Shown in pieces: positions 53,718-63,400 of a stretch of 64,000 bases of DNA. This stretch comes from Elizabethkingia occulta (GTDB lineage Bacteria; Bacteroidota; Bacteroidia; Flavobacteriales; Weeksellaceae), in assembly GCF_002023715.1 (NCBI RefSeq), contig NZ_MAHX01000018.1, positions 124,001 through 188,000 of the forward strand, given 5' to 3'. The notes below the pieces were generated by a model that saw only the letters and a program-made list of their open reading frames with translations, made no database searches and was not told where the DNA came from. The position numbers and the translations under genes were made by a program. Position 1 is the stretch's first letter; the number at the start of each line of letters is the position of its first letter.

Positions 53718-55064
53718 ATGAACAGAAAAAATAATGTACGTATTGCCGCATTCTTACTTATGCTGGGCGCTTTTCAGGCCAATGCACAGCAGACAGTAAG
53801 CCTTAAAAATGCCATACAGTACGCATTACAAAATAAGGCGGATGCCATAAAAGCACAGTTAAATGTCCGCAATTCGGAATATCAGATTGCTGAAGCCAAA
53901 GCCGGTGCACTACCTACTCTTACAGGAACCGGAGCATTGAACTACAATCCTATTCTTCAAAAAACACCATTACCAGGTGATCTTATAGGCCAGCCCGGAA
54001 CTGTTGTAATGGTTCCATTCGGACAAAAATGGAATTCAAATATCGGAGTGAGCCTTCAACAAGCACTTTTCAATCAACAGGTATTTATTGGCTTAAAGGC
54101 TGCTAAGACAACAAAAGAGTTTTATCAGATCAACAAACAACTGACAGAAGAACAGGTAATAGAAAAAGTTTCTACAGCGTACTACCAAATATTCTCTCAG
54201 CAGTAAAAACTTGAAGCTGTACAAAGCAGCTACGAAAGTACACTGAAGGCAAGAAACATTATCAAAAGTCTTTTTGAAAACGGTTTGGCTAAAAAAGTAG
54301 ATTTGGACCGTACCAATGTAAACCTTACTAACCTGGAGACTAATCGTTCTCAGCTGAAAAATGCTGTAACACTTCAGGAAAATGCCCTTAAGTTCTATAT
54401 GGGCATGCCTATTGAAGAGCCAATTTCACTGGTTAAAGAGGATGTACAAATTAATCCGCAGTTGCTTACAGATCAGATAAATACAGATAACAGAACTGAG
54501 GTAAAAGTTTTAGAAAAGAAAAAGCAACTACTTCAGTATAATGTAAAAGCAACTCAGGCTGCTTACTACCCAACTCTTTCTTTAATAGGAAATTATGCTT
54601 GGCAGGGTTTTGGTCCTAAATTCCCGATTGGCCAAGGTAAAAGTCAGGGAGTTTACTGGTCAGATTATGCATCAGTAGGTTTATCACTTAACATTCCTAT
54701 TTTCAACGGGTTCCTTACCAAATCAAAAGTAGATCAGGCAAAAATTCAGTTAGAAACACTTGAGCAAGATCTAAAAGACACCAAACTTAGTATGAGTCTG
54801 GATTATCGTAATGCTAAAGCGCAAATGGAAAATAGTCTGGATGCTATTAAAAACCAGACAGCTAACATGGAGCTTGCACAGACAGTACTGGACAATACCC
54901 GTAGCAATTATCAATATGGTCTGGCTACTTTAACGGAGTTATTAGATGCTGAAAATGCTTTAGTACAGGCAAAAAACAATTATTCAAATTCACTTTACGA
55001 TTACAAAGTTGCCGAAATACAACTTTATAAAGCTCAGGGTGAACTTTTAAACTTAACAAAATAA
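53718..55064 (+). pseudogene. TolC-type outer membrane factor gene of the efflux operon, interrupted by an in-frame TAA
   Basis: The frame opens with a signal peptide (to about ANAQ) and runs 162 codons to TAA at 54204-54206 (context SQQ-stop-KLEAVQSSYES). It then continues without frameshift to the stop at 55064, giving a joined length of 448 residues, normal for TolC. Both halves have the TolC pattern (N-terminal VSLKNAIQYALQNKADAIKAQLNV; C-terminal YQYGLATLTELLDAENALVQAKNNY). A single C-to-T change from CAA (Gln) would create the stop. If the base is real, the operon lacks its own outer membrane channel, unless readthrough, an internal start or another TolC (for example that at 1-1268) compensates. 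Confidence 0.85.
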
Positions 55065-55086
55065 TAAACTATTAAATTATACTAAA

Positions 55087-56163
55087 ATGAAAATTGGTAA
55101 AACATTACTTTATATTCTCATAGCTGCAGGACTTTTGGGTGGTGGAGCCTATATCATTAGCAAAAACCAAAAAGAAACCAATAAGCAGACAGCAATTATC
55201 GCAAGTAGCAATGCTGAAATCCCTGTAAATGTAGTCACTGCCTCTTTTGAACATGTTAGTGCCGATTATTCTTCAAACGGAACATTCGCACCTTTACAAA
55301 ATATGCAGCTTTCATCTGAAATTGGAGGAAAGGTAACTCGCGTATTGGTAAAAGAAGGTGATTTTGTACATGCAGGACAGACAGTAGCAACAATAAAAAA
55401 AGATGCATTGGAAGTTGATCACTCTACGGCTCAGGCTGCATATCAGAATGCTGTTGTAGACAATCAGCGTTATGAAAATGCATATAAAACAGGCGGTGTA
55501 ACCAAACAACAGCTTGACCAATCAAGACTTCAACTAAAAAATGCTAAGAACTCATTAGATCAGGCTGGTATTAAGATTGGTGATTCTAATGTAAGAACAT
55601 TAATAAGTGGTTATATTAACAAAAAAACTGTTGAACCAGGTGCTGTTGTATCTATTGGAACTCCTCTTTTTGAAATCGTAAATGTATCTAAATTAAAGTT
55701 ACAAGTTACTGTTAACGAAAGTGAAGTTGCAAAATTAAGAGTTGGAGATCAGATCAAAATAAAAGCAAGCGTTTATCCTGACAAAGAATTCTCGGGTAGA
55801 ATTACATTTATTGCACCATTAGCTGATGCTTCTCTTAACTTCCCTATCGAAATTACAGTAGACAACAATCCAAATAATGAGCTAAGAGCTGGTATGTATG
55901 GTACAGCTGTTTTTTCTGCTAAAGAAACCGGAATACAACATGCTTATATGACCCTTCCTAAAAATGCCTTTGTAGATGGTGTGAGCAACAACAAAGTATT
56001 TGTTGTACAAAAAGACAACACTGTAAAACTGACAAAAGTAGTGGGCGGAAGAATTTTTGGAGATAAAATAGAAATTATCAGCGGTCTCAATGAAGGAGAC
56101 AGAGTTGTAACCAGTGGTCAGATTAACCTTACCGACGGTACTAAAATTTCAGTTATCAAGTAA
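55087..56163 (+). CDS. RND efflux periplasmic adaptor (membrane fusion protein)
   Basis: A 358-residue adaptor that links the inner membrane pump to the outer membrane channel. An N-terminal anchor (about 5-25) is followed by a lipoyl-like half (MQLSSEIGGKVTRVLVKEGDFVHAGQTVATI). The helical hairpin comes next, then the second lipoyl half (TLISGYINKKTVEPGAVVSIGTPLFEIVN), beta-barrel and membrane-proximal domains. There is no lipobox. It sits 22 bp after the tolC-like frame and 32 bp before the pump gene. Confidence 0.95.
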   Translation: MKIGKTLLYILIAAGLLGGGAYIISKNQKETNKQTAIIASSNAEIPVNVVTASFEHVSADYSSNGTFAPLQNMQLSSEIGGKVTRVLVKEGDFVHAGQTVATIKKDALEVDHSTAQAAYQNAVVDNQRYENAYKTGGVTKQQLDQSRLQLKNAKNSLDQAGIKIGDSNVRTLISGYINKKTVEPGAVVSIGTPLFEIVNVSKLKLQVTVNESEVAKLRVGDQIKIKASVYPDKEFSGRITFIAPLADASLNFPIEITVDNNPNNELRAGMYGTAVFSAKETGIQHAYMTLPKNAFVDGVSNNKVFVVQKDNTVKLTKVVGGRIFGDKIEIISGLNEGDRVVTSGQINLTDGTKISVIK

Positions 56164-56195
56164 GCAGGCGTAGCCACAACTAAAATTAAAAAGAC

Positions 56196-59100
56196 GTGAA
56201 ATTAGCAGAAATATCCATAAAACGACCAACCCTGGTTATTGTATTGTTTACAATACTAACCCTGGGAGGGATACTCGGTTACTCCTCCATGGGGTACGAG
56301 CTAATCCCGAAATTTGAAATCAACGTAGTAAGTGTTTCCACCATTTATCCCGGAGCATCTCCTGCAGAGGTAGAGACAACGGTAACCAAAAAAATTGAAG
56401 ATGCCGTTTCTTCTCTGGAAAACGTAAAGAAAGTAGAATCCAAATCATTTGAAAGTTTATCACTTGTTACAATTACCCTGAATGCTGGTGCCGACACAGA
56501 TTATGCGCTGAATGACGCTCAGAGAAAGATTAACGCTATTATTGCTGACTTTCCGAAAGATGTAAAAGCACCTTCATTGCAGAAATTCTCTCTGAGTGAC
56601 CTTCCGATTATTACAGCTGGTGCTACTTCTAACCTGAGTAGTGTTGCCTTCTATGACCTTCTGGACAAAAAAATCCAACCAGTACTATCCAGGGTAAAAG
56701 GTGTTGCACAGGTAAACCTTATTGGTGGACAGGAAAGAGAAATTAAAGTAAATCTGGACAAAAATAAACTGGAAGGCTATGGACTATCTATTCCACAAGT
56801 ACAACAGGCAATTCTTACATCTAACGTTGACTTCCCTACCGGAAACGTAAAAACACGTGAGAGCAGTACTATTATCAGATTATCCGGAAAATACAAAAAT
56901 GTAGAAGAACTTTCTAATCTTGTAATAGCCGTTAAGGATGGAGCGCAAATCAGACTTTCTGACGTTGCTTTTGTTGAAGATGCCCAGAAAGATGCTGAAA
57001 AAGTGGCCAGAATCGACAGAAAGCCAGCTATTCTTCTTCAGGTTGTAAAACAATCTGATGCCAACGCTGTTGAAGTAAGTGAACTCACAAAACAAACGAT
57101 AGAAAAAATTGAGAAAGATTATGCACAACAAGGTGTAAAACTTAATGTTGTAAATGATACTTCTACATTTACCCTTACTGCTGCGGACAATGTAACGCAT
57201 GACTTATTCATCGCGATTATCCTTGTAGCTGTGGTAATGTTATTATTCCTTCACAGTATCCGTAATGCCTTTATCGTAATGGTATCCATTCCGGCATCAT
57301 TAGTCGCAACCTTTATTGGTATGGCATTAATGGGATATACGCTAAACTTAATGAGCTTACTGGGACTTTCTCTGGTTGTAGGTATTCTTGTGGATGATGC
57401 GATTGTGGTACTGGAAAACATCTACCGACACATGGAGATGGGTAAAAATAAAGTAAGAGCTTCTTATGATGCAACTGCCGAAATCGGTATGACAGTAACC
57501 TCCATTACATTAGTAATTGTGGTAGTATTTTTACCAATTGCAATGAGTACTGGTTTGGTATCTAATATTATCTCCCAGTTCTGTGTAACCGTGGTTATTG
57601 CAACATTGCTATCATTATTAGCTTCCTTTACTATTGTACCTTGGTTATCATCCAGATTTGGTAAACTTACACACCTTACCGGAAAAAATATTTTCGAAAA
57701 ATTCATCCTTGGATTCGAGAAACAACTGGACAACTTCACCCATTGGGTTTCTGACTTACTTAAATGGTGTCTGAAAAACAGATGGACAAAGATTTCTACA
57801 GTAGTTATTGTAATTGTATTATTTATCATGTCATTTGGTTTAATGAAATTCATCGGAGGGGAATTCTTCTCTAAAATCGATAAAGGTGAATTCCTTGTTC
57901 AGATAGAACTTCCAAAAGATGCGTCTGTAGAAAAGACCAACTTTATGACACAGAAAGCTGAAGATTATCTGTCTAAAAAGTCAGAAGTTGTAAAAATGAT
58001 TACAACTGTTGGTCAGCAAAGTGATGGTTTCGGTGGAGCTCAGGCAACAGCATACAAATCAGAGATCGATGTGATCCTGGTTGGTAAAGATAAAAGAGCA
58101 GATAACTCATTTGTATACGCTGCTAAGATTAAAAATGAGCTTTCTAAGGTATTAGTAGGTGCTAAAATTAAAACAGTACCTGTAGGTCTGATGGGGGCGG
58201 AACAAGCTCCGCTGGCATTAGTTGTTACAGGTCCGGATTTGAAAAGCATCAATGAATTTGCTAATCAGGCAATGGCACAGCTAAAAACAATTAAAGGTGC
58301 ATCCGAAGTAAGATTATCATCTGAAGGTGGTAACCCTGAAATTAATATTGCTATTGACCGTGATAAAATGTCTGCCCTGGGATTAAATATTCAGGATGTA
58401 GGATTGACAATGCAGACTGCATTTAGTGGAAATACCGATGGTAAATTCCGTGCAGGTGACTATGAATATGATATCAACATCCGCTTCAATCAGCTGAACA
58501 GATCAAGTGTAGACGATGTAAAAAGCATCATCTTTGTAAATGGCAAAGGAGAAAAGATCAAACTGGATCAGTTCGCTACTATTACAGAAGGTTCAGGACC
58601 TAGCTTCCTGGAAAGAAGAGATAAATCTCCTTCTGTAACGATCAACGCACAAACTGTAGGTATTCCGACCGGTACCGTTGCACAGCAGTGGGAAGCTAAA
58701 TTCTCACAGTTAAAAAGACCTTCAGGAGTTAACTATGTATGGAGTGGTGATATGGAAAACCAAAGTGAAGGTTTCGGTACATTAGGTATTGCCCTTATGG
58801 CTGCTATCATCCTGGTATACCTTGTAATGGTTGCTTTATACGATAGTTTTGTATATCCGTTTGTGGTATTATTCTCGGTTCCGTTATCTCTGATCGGGGT
58901 ATTAGCAATCCTTGCATTAACCAATAACTCTCTGAACGTATTTACCATTCTTGGGGTTATCATGTTGATTGGTCTTGTATGTAAGAATGCGATTATGTTG
59001 GTAGACTTTGCTAACCACAGAAAAGAAGCTGGAGAAAGCACATTCAATGCATTGCTTCAGGCTAACCATGCCAGACTTCGTCCAATCCTTATGACCACTA

Positions 59101-59369
59101 TAGCGATGGTTTTCGGTATGATTCCGATTGCATTGGCACAAGGAGCTGCTGCAGAACTTAATAACGGATTAGCGTGGGTAATCATTGGTGGTTTAACATC
59201 TTCATTATTCCTTACCCTAATCTTTGTACCTGTAGTATATTCGATATTCGATAGCATTATTGCACGTTTCAACAAAGGTGGAAAAGTAGATTATGCTAAA
59301 GAAATGGTTGCTGATTATGAACCATTAGAAATGAGTGAAGACGGCTTTACACCAAAGCATAATCACTAA
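56196..59369 (+). CDS. RND efflux pump, inner membrane subunit (HAE1/AcrB type)
   Basis: A 1057-residue proton-driven exporter with twelve membrane helices and two large periplasmic loops. Proton-relay residues are visible: Asp400-Asp401 in GILVDDAIVVLENIYR, Lys in VCKNAIMLVDFANHR, and Arg/Thr in HARLRPILMTTIAMVFGMIP. The start is a GTG at 56196 (VKLAEISIKRPTLVIVL). Short periplasmic porter domains and sequence style resemble the Bacteroidota HAE1 group. The substrates are unknown. The reading frame is intact although the operon's tolC is broken. Confidence 0.95.
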   Translation: MKLAEISIKRPTLVIVLFTILTLGGILGYSSMGYELIPKFEINVVSVSTIYPGASPAEVETTVTKKIEDAVSSLENVKKVESKSFESLSLVTITLNAGADTDYALNDAQRKINAIIADFPKDVKAPSLQKFSLSDLPIITAGATSNLSSVAFYDLLDKKIQPVLSRVKGVAQVNLIGGQEREIKVNLDKNKLEGYGLSIPQVQQAILTSNVDFPTGNVKTRESSTIIRLSGKYKNVEELSNLVIAVKDGAQIRLSDVAFVEDAQKDAEKVARIDRKPAILLQVVKQSDANAVEVSELTKQTIEKIEKDYAQQGVKLNVVNDTSTFTLTAADNVTHDLFIAIILVAVVMLLFLHSIRNAFIVMVSIPASLVATFIGMALMGYTLNLMSLLGLSLVVGILVDDAIVVLENIYRHMEMGKNKVRASYDATAEIGMTVTSITLVIVVVFLPIAMSTGLVSNIISQFCVTVVIATLLSLLASFTIVPWLSSRFGKLTHLTGKNIFEKFILGFEKQLDNFTHWVSDLLKWCLKNRWTKISTVVIVIVLFIMSFGLMKFIGGEFFSKIDKGEFLVQIELPKDASVEKTNFMTQKAEDYLSKKSEVVKMITTVGQQSDGFGGAQATAYKSEIDVILVGKDKRADNSFVYAAKIKNELSKVLVGAKIKTVPVGLMGAEQAPLALVVTGPDLKSINEFANQAMAQLKTIKGASEVRLSSEGGNPEINIAIDRDKMSALGLNIQDVGLTMQTAFSGNTDGKFRAGDYEYDINIRFNQLNRSSVDDVKSIIFVNGKGEKIKLDQFATITEGSGPSFLERRDKSPSVTINAQTVGIPTGTVAQQWEAKFSQLKRPSGVNYVWSGDMENQSEGFGTLGIALMAAIILVYLVMVALYDSFVYPFVVLFSVPLSLIGVLAILALTNNSLNVFTILGVIMLIGLVCKNAIMLVDFANHRKEAGESTFNALLQANHARLRPILMTTIAMVFGMIPIALAQGAAAELNNGLAWVIIGGLTSSLFLTLIFVPVVYSIFDSIIARFNKGGKVDYAKEMVADYEPLEMSEDGFTPKHNH

Positions 59370-59402
59370 ATAGTAGTAAATAGTTTAATTTATGTTTATA
59401 GG

Positions 59403-59440
59403 ATCCCGGCAGATATTTTTTTCTGTTGGGATTTTTTTTA
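59403..59440 (+). terminator. Terminator of the RND efflux operon
   Basis: 11-bp stem with two G-T pairs (ATCCCGGCAGA 59403-59413 / TCTGTTGGGAT 59422-59432), 8-base loop, followed by an eight-T run. Confidence 0.85.
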
Positions 59441-59467
59441 TTGTACTTTTGGTTTAAATATATACTA

Positions 59468-59950
59468 ATGAAAAAAATTACAATACTCTTTTTAATAATG
59501 ACTGGCAGCCTGATATTTGCTCAGGAGCAAACAATTTCGCCTGTAAAAAAAGAAAAGATAAAAACTTTTCTAAAGCTTACAAATGTATTAGGAGTTGCTA
59601 ATCAGGTAATGGATAATATGATTAATTCCTATCAAACCTATTACAAACAGGTTCCTGCTGAATACTGGAACGAATTAAAAAAGGAAACGGCCAGTACAAA
59701 AGACTTCGAAGAGCTTCTTATTCCTATATATTCCAAATACTACACAGAAAAAGAACTGGATGACATCATTGCTTTCTATAAAACACCTACTGGACAAAAA
59801 GTAATAAAAACAATGCCGGACATGACAAAAGAATCTATGCAGGCAGGACAGGAATGGGGTATGAAGCTTGGACAGAAGGTCTTAAAAAAAATTAATGAAA
59901 AATATCCTGTTCAAAAAGAAATAATTATGGACTATCCATCGTCTAAATAA
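59468..59950 (+). CDS. DUF2059 family exported protein
   Basis: About 160 residues, with a signal peptide (to about LIFAQ). The mature part is helical, with LIPIYSKYYTEKELDDIIAFYKTPTGQKVI, the typical DUF2059 segment. I chose the ATG at 59468 because the signal peptide starts there; an in-frame ATG at 59426 would overlap the terminator. The next gene, 11 bp downstream, has a related core, so the two are a tandem pair. Confidence 0.85.
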   Translation: MKKITILFLIMTGSLIFAQEQTISPVKKEKIKTFLKLTNVLGVANQVMDNMINSYQTYYKQVPAEYWNELKKETASTKDFEELLIPIYSKYYTEKELDDIIAFYKTPTGQKVIKTMPDMTKESMQAGQEWGMKLGQKVLKKINEKYPVQKEIIMDYPSSK

Positions 59951-59961
59951 TATAAAACTAT

Positions 59962-60375
59962 ATGAAATATCCCATTATAATTACCTGCTTTGCTTCTCTT
60001 TTGACATTTGGTCAAACTGCAAAAGCTAAAAAAGCAGAATCGCTAATCCGTTTGGAAGAATCTGAAGCAAATTTCAAAAAAGATCTTTCTGCAAGCATTA
60101 CAAAATTAAAAGTTGCAGACAACAGGAATCTTTCACCAATATATTATCAGACACTGGAATCCGGACTAAACTATCAGAGTATGCTGAAAAGCCTTGTACC
60201 GGTCTATGAAAAATATCTTACCAACGAAGAACTGGATGCCAGAATAAAGAATCATAAGAGCAAACTTCAGAAACCTTTAAAGGACAATCACACTTTCGAT
60301 ACAGAAAGACAGAAAGCCGTTATCCAATGGCAAACTCAGGCAAAGCTGGCAGCTGAAAAAGCTGTATCAAAATAG
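59962..60375 (+). CDS. Second DUF2059-like exported protein
   Basis: A 137-residue protein with a signal peptide (to about TFGQ). The segment LVPVYEKYLTNEELDARIKNHKSK matches the LIPIYSKYYTEKELDD core of the gene upstream. It lacks the FYKTPTGQK continuation, so it is a shorter, diverged member. A strong terminator follows, shared with the convergent dnaE. Confidence 0.7.
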   Translation: MKYPIIITCFASLLTFGQTAKAKKAESLIRLEESEANFKKDLSASITKLKVADNRNLSPIYYQTLESGLNYQSMLKSLVPVYEKYLTNEELDARIKNHKSKLQKPLKDNHTFDTERQKAVIQWQTQAKLAAEKAVSK

Positions 60376-60376
60376 A

Positions 60377-60406
60377 AAAAATCCTCAGCTAATGCTGAGG
60401 ATTTTT
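60377..60406. terminator. Bidirectional terminator between the DUF2059-like gene and dnaE
   Basis: Perfect 13-bp stem AAAAATCCTCAGC (60377-60389) / GCTGAGGATTTTT (60394-60406) with a 4-base loop, placed between convergent genes. Confidence 0.88.
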
Positions 60407-60413
60407 GTATACA

Positions 60414-63400
60414 TTAATTTAAGAACACTTCATATTTCTTATACTCGTGCAGAAGCTTTATTGTCTCAGCACTTATATCTACTGAGGTCTGCATCGAATT
60501 GAGTTCTACAAAATGATTTTCAACCGGATCTTTCAGATAGAAGCTTAGTTTATGTACCCCTTTATTATGGGCAAAAGTACGTCTGAAAAATTCTATATCA
60601 TTCTGATCCACTTCATTAAATGGCACTACTAAAGAGAGCTGATTGGCATAGCGGTCAAAAGCTTCTTTAAGATCAATAACCTCAGTAACGTTTACATACA
60701 GTCTGTCGAAATCTTTGGAAGGCGCAAATTTAATTTTAAAAATCACAAAACGGTGCTCTCCAAGCTTCTCTCTCAGACGCATATAGTCTTTATCATTCAG
60801 CCTGAAAGAATAAGAACCTGTATAATCTTCCAGCGTAATAAAGGCAATCTTTGTTCCGCTTTCATAACCATCCCTTATTACATACTCTGTAATAAGACCT
60901 GAAACCATGTATTCTTTGGAATTATCATTTCCTTTACTCCGGAATTTTTTCTCTTTTAATTTTGAAATTTCTGCTGGTGTCAGATTAGAAAAATCTCGTT
61001 GAAGTACAAAGTCTCTGTAAGGATCTACCTCATCCAGGTTAAGGAAATTAAACTTCCCTCTTGGATCCACTTTTTTAACAACCTCTTCAATAATTTCATC
61101 TCCATCTACCTCCAACATATCAGCGGGAAAATCTATATCTATAGATACTTCATCCTTATCATCCTGCTCTTCTGTTTTTTCAGTTTCAGGTACCTTTTCC
61201 AGATCTTCATCCAGTTTTTTGTTGACTACCGACTTTTTACTCAGCGCTCCCTGAATAAATTTATACTGATAATAGAATTCATCCAATGGATGCGCTGATA
61301 GATAGAAGCCTATTGCTTCTTTTTCCCGGTTCAGTTTATGCATGTTCTGCCATTCCGGAGCCGGATTTATTTTTGGTCTTTCAATCTGAACTTCATCTGC
61401 AAAGTCTGCAAACAGAGAGTTCTCTACGGAATTTTTACTGTCCTGAAAGCTATTACTGTATCTTAGTAAGCGTTCAATATTCGTTCTTCCTGCAGTATCT
61501 ACATCGAAATACTGGGCACGGTGATAAGAATCTAATTCGTCGAAAGCTCCGGCAAATACCAAACTTTCCACTACTCTTTTATTCAGTTGTGATGAAGGAA
61601 TTCTTTCAAAAAAACTATAAATATCTGAAAATCGCCCTCCCCGTTCTCTTTCTTTACAAATTGCTTCGGACGGCCCTTCCCCAATCCCTTTTATAGCACC
61701 AAGTCCAAAACGAATCTGCCCTTTTTCGTTTACCGCAAATTCATATTCGGATTCATTAACAGATGGCCCCAATACATCCACGCCCATCGCCTGACAATCC
61801 TCCATGAACAAGGTAATCTGCTTAGTATTGTTAATGTTATTACTCATTACACTCGCCATATACTCAGCCGGATAATTAGCTTTCAGATAAGCGGTATGAT
61901 AAGCTATATAAGCATAACATGTAGAGTGAGACTTGTTAAATGCGTATTCCGCAAAAGCTTCCCAGTCTTTCCATATTTTATGAAGTTTCTCTTCATCCAG
62001 ATTATTTTTCTTTCCACCTTCAATAAATTTGGGGAACATCTTATCCAGTACTGCTTTCTGCTTTTTCCCCATTGCTTTTCTCAATGTATCGGCTTCACCT
62101 TTGGTAAAGTTTGCCAGTTTCTGGGAAAGCAGCATTACCTGTTCCTGATAGACTGTAATTCCGTAGGTTTCCTGTAGATATTCCTGCGTCTCCGGAAGGT
62201 CGTATATAATTTCCTCCAGCCCGTGTTTACGGTTAATAAAGTTTGGGATATACTTAATAGGGCCCGGACGATACAATGCATTCATTGCAATAAGATCGGC
62301 AAATACAGTAGGCTTCAGTTCACGCATGTATTTCTGCATACCGGCAGATTCATACTGGAAAATACCAATAGTACGCCCCTCTTTAAAGAGCTGATAAGTT
62401 TTGGCATCATCTAATGGTATATCATCCGGAATAATTTCTATTCCGTGTCTGTTTTTAATGAGCTTAACAGCATCTTTAATAATGGTAAGCGTTCTAAGCC
62501 CCAGAAAGTCCATTTTCAGCAATCCGGCACTCTCAGCTACCGAGTTGTCAAACTGAGATACCAAAATATCCGCATCTTTTGCTGCAATAGTTACCGGAAC
62601 CAGATTACTGATATCTTCCGGCGTAATAATTACCCCACAAGCGTGGATACCTGTATTCCGAATACAGCCTTCCATTTTGTAAGCACTGTCCAGTACATTA
62701 AAACGGTCATCATCAGGATTATTCAGAATTCCTTTTATTTCATCTACCAGTGGAAGGTCTTCCGGTTTAAATTTCTTCAAATCGGACTTCATCACTTTTG
62801 CGATATTCATCCCCGGGGTATTTGGAATTAGCTTTGCAATATTATTGGTTTCAGGAATGGATACATCCAGTACCCTTCCCGCATCTTTAATAGCCGATTT
62901 ACCACCCAGTACAGAGTAGGTAATAATCTGTGCTACCTGATTTTGTCCGTATTTATCGATTACCCACTTGATAATCCTGTCACGACCTTCATCGTCAAAG
63001 TCGATATCAATATCGGGCATCGAAATCCTTTCCGGGTTAAGAAAACGCTCAAAAAGGAGATCATATTTAATAGGGTCTACATTTGTAATTCCGATACAGT
63101 AAGCTACAGCTGATCCTGCAGCAGATCCACGTCCGGGGCCAACCGATACCCCCATATTTTTAGCTTCATTACAGAAATCCTGCACAATAAGAAAATATCC
63201 CGGATAACCTGTTTTAGCAATAATATCCAGCTCGAAATCAAGTCTTTCTCTTATATCATCTGTAATTACTTCATATTTTTTCCTTGCTCCTTCATAAGTA
63301 AGATGTCTCAGGAAGTTCATTTCTCCTCTTTTACCACCATCATTTAGATCTTCAGCATCCTGAAATTCCTCAGGAATATCAAATTTAGGTAAGAGTACAT

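Noticed and set aside
59426-59467. Upstream ATG for the DUF2059 protein
   Set aside because: It lies inside the terminator of the efflux operon and would add residues before the signal peptide.
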